Positions 50,664-61,810 of a DNA stretch of 64,000 nt are shown here, one piece after another. Numbering within the stretch: the first letter of the stretch is position 1; each line of letters opens with the position of its first letter. Position numbers and translations under genes: made by a program. The notes under the pieces are model-generated. The model was not told the DNA's origin and searched no databases. It worked only from the letters and a program-made list of their open reading frames with translations. Source of the DNA: Rubrivivax sp. (GTDB lineage: Bacteria > Pseudomonadota > Gammaproteobacteria > Burkholderiales > Burkholderiaceae_C); the NCBI GenBank assembly GCA_027491255.1, contig JAIXWM010000046.1, forward strand, positions 1 through 64,000, read 5' to 3'.

Positions 50664-51557
50664 ATGTCCGTCCCTCCCGCGCCCGTGCCGCCCCCGGGCA
50701 TCGCCCCCGGCACCCGCCACCGCATCCGGCTGATGGTGCTGGCGATGACGGCCTTCATCGCCAACGACGCGCTCGTCAAGGTCGTCAGCGAGGGCCTGCC
50801 GGCGGGACAGCTGATCCTGGTGCGCGGCCTGATGGCCACCGCCCTGGTGTGGGCGGTGGCGCGCGCCACCGCCGGCGCCCTGCCGCTGCGGCACGTGTTC
50901 GGGCGCTGGGTGCTGCTGCGCACGCTGCTGGACGCGCTCGCCACCGTGACCTACCTGGTGTCGCTGTTCCACCTGCCGATCGCGAATGCGACCGCGATCA
51001 ACATGGCCACGCCGCTGGTGATCGCGCTGCTGGCGGGGCCGATGCTCGGCCAGCGCGTGGGCGCGCGGCGCTGGCTGCTGATCGGCGCGGGCTTCGCCGG
51101 CGTGCTGCTCGTCGTGCAGCCGGGGCCGGGGGGCTTCAACGCCTATGCCTGGCTGTGCGTGCTCGCGACGCTGTTCAACGCGGCGCGCGACCTGGTCACC
51201 CCGCGCATCGCGGGCGAGGTCTCGTCCATGGGGATCACGCTGTCGACCACGGCCGGCGTCACCGTGGCGGCCGCGCTGATGACGGCATCGGACGGCGGCT
51301 TCGTGCCGATGTCGACGCTGCAGGTGGGGCAGCTCGCCGCGGCGGCGGTGTTCCTGGCAGCCGGCCACGCGCTGACGATCGCGGCCACGCGCGGCAGCGA
51401 CCTTGCCACCGTCTCACCCTTCCGCTACAGCGCCCTCATCGCCGCCGTCGCGCTGGGCTGGCTGGTCTGGGGCGAGGCGCCCAACCTGCTGGCCTGGGGC
51501 GGGATCGCGCTGCTCATCGCCTCCGGGGTGGCGCTGCTGCGCATGCCGCGGGACTGA
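50664..51557 (+). CDS. EamA/DMT superfamily transporter
   Basis: Hydrophobic repeats: AFIANDALVKVVSEGLPAGQLILVRGLMATALVWAV...HLPIANATAINMATPLVIALLAGPMLGQRV. Confidence 0.88.
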   Translation: MSVPPAPVPPPGIAPGTRHRIRLMVLAMTAFIANDALVKVVSEGLPAGQLILVRGLMATALVWAVARATAGALPLRHVFGRWVLLRTLLDALATVTYLVSLFHLPIANATAINMATPLVIALLAGPMLGQRVGARRWLLIGAGFAGVLLVVQPGPGGFNAYAWLCVLATLFNAARDLVTPRIAGEVSSMGITLSTTAGVTVAAALMTASDGGFVPMSTLQVGQLAAAAVFLAAGHALTIAATRGSDLATVSPFRYSALIAAVALGWLVWGEAPNLLAWGGIALLIASGVALLRMPRD

Positions 51558-51683
51558 GAGCCCGACAGGCTGCTGAGCGCTGCGCCCCCGTGGATATCCC
51601 AATGGCCGGGTGGCTGCCGGCTTGGCGACACTCGTGGGCTGTGCGGCCACCGCCGCTGCGCACAAATTTGAGGAGATCCGCCG

Positions 51684-52682
51684 ATGCCCATGCCCCGACC
51701 CCGCCGCGCCTTCCTGCAGACACTGGCCGCCGCCGCCGCCGTGGGCGCGCCGCTGAGCGCGCTGTCCCAGGCCGCGAAGCTGCGCGTGAAGGTGTTTCCT
51801 GGCGCGCAGAACATGGCCGTCTTCGTGGCGCAGGAGCGGGGCCTGTTCGCCGAGCAGGGGGTCGAGGTCGACCTGCAGTTCACGCAGAACTCCAATGAAC
51901 TGCGCACCGGCCTGGCGGCCGGCGCCTTCGACATCGCCCACGCCGCGGTCGACAACGCGGTCGCGATGCGTGAATCCGCGGGCGCCGACATCGCCATCGT
52001 GATGGGCGGCGACAGCAGCATGAACGAGTTCTTCGTCCAGCCCGAGATCACCGAGGTTGCGCAGATGCGCGGGCGCACGCTGATCGTCGATGCGCCCAAC
52101 ACCGCCTACGCGCTGCAGGCGCGCAAGGTGCTGCTGAAGGCCGGCCTGAAGGCGGGCGACTACACGATCAAGGTGGTCGGCGGCACCTTCCAGCGCGTGG
52201 GCGCGATGCGCGACGACCGCAGCCACGCCGCCTCGGCCTTGAACCCGCCGTTCTCCTTCCAGGCGCGCGAGTTCGGCCTGCGCAGCCTGGGCCGCATGAT
52301 CGACCTGATCGGCCCCTACCAGGGCTCGGGCGTGTTCACGATGCGCCCCTGGGCCGGTGCCCACGGCGCAGCGCTGGAGCGCTACCTCGCGGCCCTGGTG
52401 CAGGGCCTGCGCTGGGGCCGCATGCCCCAGAACAAGGACGCCGTGCTCGCCCTGCTCGGCCGGCGCCTGAACCTGTCGCCGACGATCACCGCGCTGACCT
52501 ACGACGCGCTGATGCAGCCGAACTTCGGCCTGGCGGTGGACAGCCGCTTCGACGCCGCGGGCTTCCAGGCCGTGCTCGCCCTGCGCGCCGAGATCGAAGG
52601 CCAGTGGGGCGGGAACCCGCCCCCGGCCGAGCGCTACGTGGACCTGCGCTGGCACGAAGGCGCGCTGCGGCGCCTGGCCTGA
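51684..52682 (+). CDS. ABC transporter substrate-binding protein (NMT1/SsuA-like)
   Basis: RRAFLQTLAAAAAVGAPLSALSQAAKLRVKVFPGAQNMAVFVAQERGLFAEQGVEVDLQFTQNSNELRTGLAAGAFDIAHAAVDNAVAM. Confidence 0.87.
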   Translation: MPMPRPRRAFLQTLAAAAAVGAPLSALSQAAKLRVKVFPGAQNMAVFVAQERGLFAEQGVEVDLQFTQNSNELRTGLAAGAFDIAHAAVDNAVAMRESAGADIAIVMGGDSSMNEFFVQPEITEVAQMRGRTLIVDAPNTAYALQARKVLLKAGLKAGDYTIKVVGGTFQRVGAMRDDRSHAASALNPPFSFQAREFGLRSLGRMIDLIGPYQGSGVFTMRPWAGAHGAALERYLAALVQGLRWGRMPQNKDAVLALLGRRLNLSPTITALTYDALMQPNFGLAVDSRFDAAGFQAVLALRAEIEGQWGGNPPPAERYVDLRWHEGALRRLA

Positions 52683-52805
52683 CGGCGAGCCGCAAAGCCC
52701 GCGGACGGCCTGCCTGCCCGCGCCGTCCACGCTTGCGCGGCGCGGGCGCCGGCCCCCAGGCGACTGCCGGACACCCCGCCCTCAACCCTCCCAGCCCCTA
52801 CTGCG

Positions 52806-53717
52806 ATGCCGCAACCTCACGCAGCCGACGCCGCGCCCCCGACGACGCTGCCCAGCACCCCCGAGAGCCTGCTGCCCCTGGTCCTGAGGGCGATGGAGGG
52901 CGCGCCGGACGCCCGGCTGCGCCAGTTGATGGCCTCGCTCACCGCTCACCTGCACCAGTTCATGACCGAGAACGCCGTCACCGAAGCGGAGTTCGAGGCC
53001 GCGGTGGAGTTCCTCATCGGCATCGGCCAGGCCACCGGCCCGAAGAAGAACGAGGTCATCCTCGCTGCCGACCTGCTCGGCGTGAGCTCGCTGGTGGCGG
53101 TGCTGAACAACCCGGCGGCGGCCTCGCGCGAGTCGCACGCCGCGCTGCTGGGGCCCTTCTGGCGCGCCCACGCGCCGGCCTGCGAAGCCGGGCAGAGCAT
53201 CGCGCGCCAGGCCATCGACGCCCCCGTGCTGGAGGTGCACGGCACGGTCCACGGCGCCGACGGCCGGCCGCTGCCCGGCGCCACGGTCGACGTGTGGCAC
53301 GCCTCGCCGGACGGGCTGTACGAAAACCAGGACGCATCGCAGCCCGAGATGAACCTGCGCGGCCGCTTCACCGCCGACGCCGACGGCCGCTACCGCCTGC
53401 GCACCGTCGTGCCGGCGGGCTACCCGGTGCCCACCGACGGCCCCTGCGGCGCGCTGCTGCGCGCCCAGCAGCGCTCGGCCATGCGCCCCGCCCACCTTCA
53501 CTTCATGGTCTCGAGCCCCGGCCACCGCGTGCTCGTGACCCAGGTCTTTCCGCACGACGACGCACGCCTGGCCAGCGATCCGGTCTTCGGCGTCACCGCT
53601 GCGCTGGTCGGGCGCTTCGAGGACACGCTGATCGATGGGCAACCCGGCAAACGCTTACGGCACGACTTTCACCTGAGCCGCGGCGAGATGGTGTTCCCCA
53701 CGCCGCCGATTCCCTGA
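52806..53717 (+). CDS. Intradiol ring-cleavage dioxygenase (catechol/hydroxyquinol 1,2-dioxygenase-like)
   Basis: EAAVEFLIGIGQATGPKKNEVILAADLLGVSSLV...LLGPFWRAHAP...GRPLPGATVDVWHASPDGLYENQD...MRPAHLHFMVSSPGHRVLVTQVF. Confidence 0.92.
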   Translation: MPQPHAADAAPPTTLPSTPESLLPLVLRAMEGAPDARLRQLMASLTAHLHQFMTENAVTEAEFEAAVEFLIGIGQATGPKKNEVILAADLLGVSSLVAVLNNPAAASRESHAALLGPFWRAHAPACEAGQSIARQAIDAPVLEVHGTVHGADGRPLPGATVDVWHASPDGLYENQDASQPEMNLRGRFTADADGRYRLRTVVPAGYPVPTDGPCGALLRAQQRSAMRPAHLHFMVSSPGHRVLVTQVFPHDDARLASDPVFGVTAALVGRFEDTLIDGQPGKRLRHDFHLSRGEMVFPTPPIP

Positions 53718-53768
53718 GGGGGACCGCCCCCCGGCGCGCCCCTGCCCACCCGACCTCCACCGAAGAAC

Positions 53769-54551
53769 ATGATGGATGCCCCCACCCAACCGGCGTTCAC
53801 GCCGCGTGACCGCCTGGACGGCCAGGTCGCCGTGATCGCCGGCGGCACCGGCGCGATCGGCCTGGCCACGGCGCGCCGCCTGGCCGCGCTGGGCGCGCGC
53901 TGCGTGCTGCTGCACCGCTCGGCCGACGAGGCGGGCGCGCTCGCCCTGGCGCGCGCCCTGCCCGGCGCCGGCCACGGCGCGGTGCGCGCCTCGATCACCG
54001 ATTCCGCGGCCCTGAGGCAGGCGGCCGCGCGCGTGGCCGCCGAGCACGCGGCGGTGCACCTGCTCGTGAACAGCGCCGGCTACACGAAGGCCGTCCCGCC
54101 GGGCGACCTGGAGGCCCTGAGCGACGAACTCCTGGACGAGATGCTGCAGGTCAACTTCCGCGGCGTGGTCGCCACCATCCGCGCCTTCCTGCCGCTGCTG
54201 AAAGCCTCGGGCGACGGCCTGGTCGTGAACGTCTCGTCGATATCCGCCTTCACCGGCGTGGGCAGCAACCTGGGCTACGTCGCGGCCAAGGCCGCGGTGG
54301 ACGTCGTCGGCGATGCGCTCGCGCGCGCTTTCGCGCCGTCGGTGCGCGTGGTCTCGGTGTCGCCGGGCGTCGTCGACTCGGGCTTCGTGCCCGGGCGCGG
54401 TGCCGACTTCAACACCAAGGTCGCCGCGACGATCCCGCTGCGGCGCATCGGCAGCGTCGACGACGTGGCCGCCGCCGTGCAGGCCTGCGCGACCACACTG
54501 CGCTACATGACCGGCACGCGCCTGGTCGTCGACGGCGGCCGCCATCTCTGA
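53769..54551 (+). CDS. SDR family oxidoreductase
   Basis: LDGQVAVIAGGTGAIGLATARRLAALGARCVLLHR...LLVNSAGYTKAV...GYVAAKAAVDVVGDALARAFAPSVRVVSVSPG. Confidence 0.92.
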   Translation: MMDAPTQPAFTPRDRLDGQVAVIAGGTGAIGLATARRLAALGARCVLLHRSADEAGALALARALPGAGHGAVRASITDSAALRQAAARVAAEHAAVHLLVNSAGYTKAVPPGDLEALSDELLDEMLQVNFRGVVATIRAFLPLLKASGDGLVVNVSSISAFTGVGSNLGYVAAKAAVDVVGDALARAFAPSVRVVSVSPGVVDSGFVPGRGADFNTKVAATIPLRRIGSVDDVAAAVQACATTLRYMTGTRLVVDGGRHL

Positions 54552-54559
54552 ACCCCACC

Positions 54560-55435
54560 ATGCACACCTGCTTCCTCACCTGCGCCGTCACCGGCAACCT
54601 GACCCGCCCCGAGCAGACGCCGCACCTGCCGATCACGCCGGCGCAGATCGCCGACGATTGCCTGGCCGCGGCCGAGGAAGGCGCGGCTGCGGTCCACATC
54701 CACGTGCGCGACCCGGCCACCGGCCGGCCGTCGATGGACGTCGAGCTCTACCGCGACGTCGTCGACCGCATCCGTCAGCGCAATCGCGAGGTCATCATCA
54801 ACCTGACCACCGGCCCCGGCGGGCGCTTCGTGCCCAGCGAGGACGACCCCCGCGTGGCGGCACCGGGCAGCACCCTGATGCCGCCGCTGCAGCGCGTGCC
54901 GCACATCGCGCTCATCAAGCCCGACGTCTGTTCCCTGGACTTCAACACGATGAACTCCGGGCCCGACGTCGTGATCAACACGCCGCGCAACGTGCGCATC
55001 ATGGCGCGCGCCATCCGCGAGGCCGGCGTCGTGCCCGAGCTCGAGATCTTCGACTCCGGCGACATCCACCTCGCGCGCGACCTGATCGCCGACGGCACGC
55101 TCGCCGGCCCCGGCCTGTGGACCTTCGTCACCGGCGTGAAGTACGGCTTCGCGCCCAGCACCGAGACGCTGCAGTACGCGCGCAGCCAACTGCCGCCCGG
55201 GGCGATCTGGTCGGCTTTCGGCATCGGCCGCTTCGAGTTCCCGATGGTGGCGCAGGCCTGGCTGCTCGGCGGCCACCTGCGCGTCGGGATGGAGGACAAC
55301 ATCTTCCTGGACAAGGGCGTGCTCGCCCGCAGCAACGCCGAGCTCGTGGCCAAGGCGCGGCGCATCGTGCGCGACCTCGGCGGCGAACTGATGGGCACGC
55401 GCGAGGCCCGCGCCCTGATCGGCCTGCCCCACTGA
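54560..55435 (+). CDS. BKACE (beta-keto acid cleavage enzyme, DUF849) family protein
   Basis: CAVTGNLTRPEQTPHLPITPAQIADDCLAAAEEGAAAVHIHVRDPATGRPSMDVELYRDVVDRIR...LARSNAELVAKARRIVRDLG. Confidence 0.93.
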   Translation: MHTCFLTCAVTGNLTRPEQTPHLPITPAQIADDCLAAAEEGAAAVHIHVRDPATGRPSMDVELYRDVVDRIRQRNREVIINLTTGPGGRFVPSEDDPRVAAPGSTLMPPLQRVPHIALIKPDVCSLDFNTMNSGPDVVINTPRNVRIMARAIREAGVVPELEIFDSGDIHLARDLIADGTLAGPGLWTFVTGVKYGFAPSTETLQYARSQLPPGAIWSAFGIGRFEFPMVAQAWLLGGHLRVGMEDNIFLDKGVLARSNAELVAKARRIVRDLGGELMGTREARALIGLPH

Positions 55436-55448
55436 AGAGGAACCCACC

Positions 55449-56453
55449 TTGAACGCTGAACTTCAGACCCTGCGTGCGGTGCGCGTGCGGGCCAAGGCCG
55501 GCGGCGCCGATGCGCTCGCGCCGCAGGTCGAGCCGCAGGCGCCGCCGCTGCCCGGCCCAGGGCAGGCGCTGGTGCGGGTGCGCTCGGCCGGCGTGAACCC
55601 GAGCGATGTCAAGGCCCAGCTCGGCCTGATGCCGCAGGCCGTCTGGCCGCGCACTCCCGGACGAGATTTCGCCGGCACGGTCGTCGCCGGCCCCTCGGCC
55701 TGGGTCGGGCGCGACGTCTGGGGCTCGGGCGGCGACATCGGCATCACGCGCGACGGCTCGCACGCGGGCTGGCTGCTGCTGCCCGAGGCGGCGCTGCGCG
55801 AGAAGCCCGCGGCCCTGGACTTCGACGCCGCCGGCAGCGTCGGCGTGCCCTTCGTGACCGCGGTCGAAGGCTACCGCCGCAGCGGCGCGCCGCAGCGCGG
55901 GCAGGTCGTGGCCGTCATGGGGGCCAACGGCAAGGTCGGGCAGGCGGCGGTGCAGATCGCCGCGCGGGCCGGGGCCACCGTCGTTGCGGTGCAGCGTGGC
56001 GCCACGCTCGCGGGCCACGCCTGCGGCGCGGTGGCGGTGGTGGACGCGCGCGGGCTGTCCGCGGCCGATCTGGCCGCACGCATCCGCGACGCCGGCGGCG
56101 GCCGCGGCGCCGACATCGTCTTCAACACCGTCGGCAGCCCCTACTTCGAGGCCGCCAACCTCGCGCTGGCCAAGCGCGGCACGCAGATCCTGATCTCGAC
56201 CATCGAGCGCCCGGTGCCCTTCGACATCTTCACCTTCTACCGCGGCATGCACGCCTTCGTCGGCATCGATTCGCTGGCGCTGGACTGCGTGGCCGCCAGC
56301 GAGTGCCTGGACAGCCTGCGCGCCGGTTTCGACAGCGGCGAACTGCGGCCGTACCCGGTGGAGCCGTCGTCCGTGCACCGCCTCGAAGACGCGCTCCAGG
56401 CCTACCGGCGCGTGATCGGGGGCGACGACGCGCGCCTCGTGCTGAGGCCCTGA
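55449..56453 (+). CDS. Quinone oxidoreductase/zinc-type alcohol dehydrogenase family protein
   Basis: GQALVRVRSAGVNPSDVKAQLG...VAVMGANGKVGQAAVQIAARAGATVVAVQRG...GADIVFNTVGSPYFEAANLALAKRGTQILIS. Confidence 0.9.
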   Translation: MNAELQTLRAVRVRAKAGGADALAPQVEPQAPPLPGPGQALVRVRSAGVNPSDVKAQLGLMPQAVWPRTPGRDFAGTVVAGPSAWVGRDVWGSGGDIGITRDGSHAGWLLLPEAALREKPAALDFDAAGSVGVPFVTAVEGYRRSGAPQRGQVVAVMGANGKVGQAAVQIAARAGATVVAVQRGATLAGHACGAVAVVDARGLSAADLAARIRDAGGGRGADIVFNTVGSPYFEAANLALAKRGTQILISTIERPVPFDIFTFYRGMHAFVGIDSLALDCVAASECLDSLRAGFDSGELRPYPVEPSSVHRLEDALQAYRRVIGGDDARLVLRP

Positions 56454-56487
56454 GCACGACCGCCGCCACAACGCCGAGGACATCCCC

Positions 56488-56850
56488 ATGCACGTCACCC
56501 GCTTCCACGAGGCGCCCGAATACCAGGCGCCCAATCACTTCGACATGCGCTGCGTCTACCTGCAGGGCCGCACCGCAGGACCAGCCGTGCAGTTGTGGAT
56601 GGGGGTGTCGACGCTCGCCCCGGGCGGGCACACCGGGCTCGACCCCTCGCCGATGGAGAAGCACTACGTCGTGCTCGACGGCGAGCTCACGGTGACGGGC
56701 GAGATCGACGGCTGCAGCGAGCAGGCGACGCTGCGCCGTCACGATTCCGTGCGCTTCGCGCCGGGCGAGAAACGGCAGCTGCGCAACCACACGGATCAGC
56801 CGGCCAGCGTGCTCCTGGCCATGCCCTTCGCGCCGCCCGCCGGGGCTTGA
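56488..56850 (+). CDS. Cupin domain protein
   Basis: MGVSTLAPGGHTGLDPSPMEKHYVVLDGELTVTGEIDGCSEQATLRRHDSVRFAPGEKRQLRNHTDQPASVLL. Confidence 0.87.
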   Translation: MHVTRFHEAPEYQAPNHFDMRCVYLQGRTAGPAVQLWMGVSTLAPGGHTGLDPSPMEKHYVVLDGELTVTGEIDGCSEQATLRRHDSVRFAPGEKRQLRNHTDQPASVLLAMPFAPPAGA

Positions 56851-56885
56851 AGGCCGATTCAACCAACAACGAGGGGAGACACCCG

Positions 56886-58562
56886 ATGCAAACACATCCG
56901 CTGCTGCGCGCCTGGCGCGGCGCCGTGCTGGGCCTGACGATGGCGTTCTCGGCCGGTGCCTGGGCCCAGCCCGCCGACCTGATCGTCACCAACGCCAAGG
57001 TCGTGACGCTGGACGCCAAATCCACCACCGCGCAGGCGCTGGCGGTGCGCGAAGGCCGCCTGCTCGCCGTCGGTGACGCGGCCTCGGTGGCGCGCCACGC
57101 CGGCCCCGGCACGCGCACCGTCGACGCCGGCGGCCGCACGCTGATCCCGGGCCTGATCGATTCGCACCTGCACGGCATCCGCGCGGCGCTCAGCTACGCC
57201 ACCGAGGTGAATTGGATCAACACCTACACCATCGGCGAGGCGATGGACCGCCTGAAGGTCAAGGCCGCGGCCGCGCGCCCGGGGGCCTGGCTGGTGGTGG
57301 CCGGCGGCTGGACCGAGCAGCAGTTCGCCGAGAAGCGCCGCCCGACGATGGCCGAGGTGCTGGCCGCCGTGCCCGACAACCCGGTCTACATCCAGCTCTT
57401 CTACAACTCGGTGCTGCTGACGCCCAAGGCGCTGCAGACCCTGAAGCTCGAGGCCGGCGCGCCGCCGCACGGCCTGACGGTCGAGCGTGACGCCGCGGGC
57501 CAGCCCACCGGCTGGTGGGGCGGCAACATCATCAACATGTCGCAGCTGTTCGACACGCTGCCGCAGCCCACCTACGAGGACAACGTCGCCGGCACGCGGC
57601 AGTTCTTCGCCGAGCTGAACCGCCTGGGCGTCACCGGCTTCGTCGACACCGGCGGCTTCAGCATCTCGGCGCCGCAGTTCGCCGCGATGTTCCAGCTCTG
57701 GCGCGAGAAGGCGATGACGGTGCGGGTGGCCTACCACCTGTTCTCGCAGCGCCGCGACGCCGAGCTGGCCGATTACCAGGCGGCCACGCAGCTGGTGCCC
57801 ATGGGCTTCGGCGACGACATGCTCAAGTTCAACGGCATCGGCGAGCGCATCACGCTGGCGATGTACAACAACAACTTCCCGAACGATGCCGTCAAGGCGC
57901 AGTTCCTCGAGGCCATCCGCTGGGCCGCGCAGCGCCGCATGGCGGTGACCGTGCACTGGAGCGAGGACAGCTCGGTGCACCACCTGCTGGACCTGTTCGA
58001 GCAGGTCAACCGCCAGACGCCGATCGCGCCGCTGCGCTGGTCGGTCGCGCACCTGGAGAACGCGTCGGAGGCGACGCTGGCGCGCATGGCCGCCCTCGGC
58101 GTGGGCTGGACGGTGCAGATCTCCAGCTACTACAACGGCGCGGCCCTGCTGGCCCAGCGCGGCGAGGCCGCGCGCCGCATGCCGCCGGTGGTGACGGCGC
58201 GGCGCCTGGGCGTCAAGGTCGGCGGCGGCACCGACGCGCACCGCGTGGCCTCCTACAACCCCTTCCTGGTGCTGCAGTGGCTGCTGACCGGCCGCACCGT
58301 CAGCGGCCTGCAGCTGCGCTCGCCGCAGGAAACCCCGAGCCGCGAGGATGCGCTGCGCCACTACACGATCGACAGCGCCTGGTTCAGCTTCGACGAAGAC
58401 AAGCGCGGCTCGCTCGAGCCTGGCAAGCTGGCCGACTTTGCGCTGCTCGACCAGGACGTCATGACCATCCCGCTGGACCGCATCGAGCGCACGCAGTCGC
58501 TGCTGACCGTGGTCGGCGGCCGCGTCGTGCATGCGGCCGGCCCGTTTGCCGGGCTGCGCTGA
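56886..58562 (+). CDS. Amidohydrolase family protein (YtcJ-like) with signal peptide
   Basis: LGLTMAFSAGAWAQPADLIVTNAKVVTLDAKSTTAQALAVREGRLLAVGDAASV...GRTLIPGLIDSHLHGIRAAL...GGGTDAHRVASYNPFLVLQWLLTGRTV. Confidence 0.9.
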   Translation: MQTHPLLRAWRGAVLGLTMAFSAGAWAQPADLIVTNAKVVTLDAKSTTAQALAVREGRLLAVGDAASVARHAGPGTRTVDAGGRTLIPGLIDSHLHGIRAALSYATEVNWINTYTIGEAMDRLKVKAAAARPGAWLVVAGGWTEQQFAEKRRPTMAEVLAAVPDNPVYIQLFYNSVLLTPKALQTLKLEAGAPPHGLTVERDAAGQPTGWWGGNIINMSQLFDTLPQPTYEDNVAGTRQFFAELNRLGVTGFVDTGGFSISAPQFAAMFQLWREKAMTVRVAYHLFSQRRDAELADYQAATQLVPMGFGDDMLKFNGIGERITLAMYNNNFPNDAVKAQFLEAIRWAAQRRMAVTVHWSEDSSVHHLLDLFEQVNRQTPIAPLRWSVAHLENASEATLARMAALGVGWTVQISSYYNGAALLAQRGEAARRMPPVVTARRLGVKVGGGTDAHRVASYNPFLVLQWLLTGRTVSGLQLRSPQETPSREDALRHYTIDSAWFSFDEDKRGSLEPGKLADFALLDQDVMTIPLDRIERTQSLLTVVGGRVVHAAGPFAGLR

Positions 58563-58610
58563 GCCTGATTCCTCGACCTTGACCCCCTGGCCCACCACGG
58601 AGACCTGACC

Positions 58611-59600
58611 ATGAGAACCACCCCCCGCCGCCCGCTGCTGCGCCTGCTCGCCGCGGCCACGCTCGCCCTTTGCGCCGGCGCCGCGTCGGCCCAGGCCCCG
58701 GCCTGGCCGGCTGCCGGCCCGATCAAGCTGGTCGTGCCCTTCACGCCCGGCAGCGGCACCGACGTGATGGCGCGCGTGCTGGCCGAGAAGCTCGGCCCCG
58801 CACTCGGCCAGCAGGTGGTGGTCGAGAATCGCCCCGGCGCCGGCGGCACCGTGGGCGCCGCCCAGGTCGCCAAGGCCGCGGCTGACGGCTACACGCTGCT
58901 GGTGCACAGCTCGGGCCACGTCGTCAACCCGGCGCTGTACCCCAAGCTGGCCTACGACACGCTGAAGGACTTCGACGGCGTCACGCCGCTGGCCAGCCTG
59001 CCCAATGTGCTGGTCGTCTCGCCGTCCAAGGGCTACAAGGACGTCGGCGATCTGGTGGCCAAGGTCAAGGCCCGGCCCGATACCGCCTTCTACGCATCGG
59101 CCGGCAATGGCTCGGCCACGCACATGAACGCCGAGCAGTTCCGCGTCGTTGCGGGGCTGAAGGCTCAGCACGTGCCCTTCAAGGGCACGCCCGAGGCCAT
59201 CACAGACACCATCGCGGGGCGCACCGACTGGTTCTTCGCGCCGCTGGTGTCGGCGCTGCCGCTGATCCGCGACGGCCGGCTGCAGGCCCTGGCCGTGGGC
59301 ACCACCGCCCGCTCGCCGGTGCTGCCCAACGTGCCGTCCGTCGTCGACGCCGGGCTGAAGGACGCGGCCTACACCTTCTGGGTCGGCCTGTTCGCGCCCG
59401 CGCGCACGCCCAAGCCGGTGCTCGATCGCCTGCACGCCGAGGTGAGCAAGGTGCTCGCGCTGCCCGACGTGAAGGAGCGGCTCGAGAAGCTCGGCGCCGC
59501 GCCGATGCCGATGTCGCAGGCCGCCTTTGCCGGCTTCCTGGAGAGCGAGACCGCCGCCGCGGCGCAGCTCGTCAAGGCGGCTGGCATCAAGCTCGACTGA
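58611..59600 (+). CDS. Bug/TctC-family substrate-binding protein
   Basis: LAAATLALCAGAASAQAPAWPAAGPIKLVVPFTPGSGTDVMARVLAEKLGPALGQQVVVENRPGAGGTVGAAQVAKAAADGYTLLVHS. Confidence 0.93.
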   Translation: MRTTPRRPLLRLLAAATLALCAGAASAQAPAWPAAGPIKLVVPFTPGSGTDVMARVLAEKLGPALGQQVVVENRPGAGGTVGAAQVAKAAADGYTLLVHSSGHVVNPALYPKLAYDTLKDFDGVTPLASLPNVLVVSPSKGYKDVGDLVAKVKARPDTAFYASAGNGSATHMNAEQFRVVAGLKAQHVPFKGTPEAITDTIAGRTDWFFAPLVSALPLIRDGRLQALAVGTTARSPVLPNVPSVVDAGLKDAAYTFWVGLFAPARTPKPVLDRLHAEVSKVLALPDVKERLEKLGAAPMPMSQAAFAGFLESETAAAAQLVKAAGIKLD

Positions 59601-59982
59601 GCCTGGGCTCGGCAGCCGGGCGCGCCCGACCGGGGGGCGGTCATCGGCCACGCGGCGGCGTTGCGAATCCGCGCCATGGCGCAGGCCATGGCTGCGGTGT
59701 GCGCCGGGATGCGGGACGTTCCGGCGCGCTTTTCGGGTCCGTCGGAAAAACGCCGAGCCCCTGAGACGCCGCCCCGGGCACGGCCCCGTCAGCCCGCGTG
59801 ACCCCCAAGGTCTGCGCGCCCGTCGCGCAAGCTTGAGCAGGCGCACGGCCGCTCGCCAGGAATCCGGGGCCGGCACTGAGGCTGCGCAGCGCGCGCGGGC
59901 CCGTCGGCGGCACCATCTCCGCTCCTTCCGGCCCCCGCCGGGCCCTGCCCGCACCCGCGCAGGCAGGGCAGTCTCGAGAGCG

Positions 59983-61551
<1,569 letters not shown>

Positions 61552-61740
61552 ACCCAGATTCGGCAGTTGACCCCATTCTTCAGCGAGCAAGTGCTTGCCG
61601 GGTCGTGAGTTCCACGACCGGCATCACCAGAAGGGTGACAGCGCTGCACACCCCATCGAACGGCGCTCGAGTCCGCCCGAAGGGACGCAGGTGGATCGTC
61701 GCTGCGGCCGTGCAGCCGCCACGACGCCAACGGCCCCGCC

Positions 61741-61810
61741 AAATCCCGACAGAACCCGGTAGGCCCCGCGGAACCCGTCCACAGCCCGTCAGGACCCGGC
61801 AGCACCCGTG
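61741..61810. repeat. Degenerate ~10-bp periodic repeat (core CCCG), about 7 units
   Basis: aaatcccgac agaacccggt aggccccgcg gaacccgtcc acagcccgtc aggacccggc agcacccgtg. Confidence 0.5.

Noticed and set aside
61552-61600. Possible insertion-sequence remnant (gaacccagattcggcagttgaccccattcttcagcg)
   Set aside because: Looks faintly like IS-end sequence but no transposase, paired terminal repeats or target duplication could be identified.
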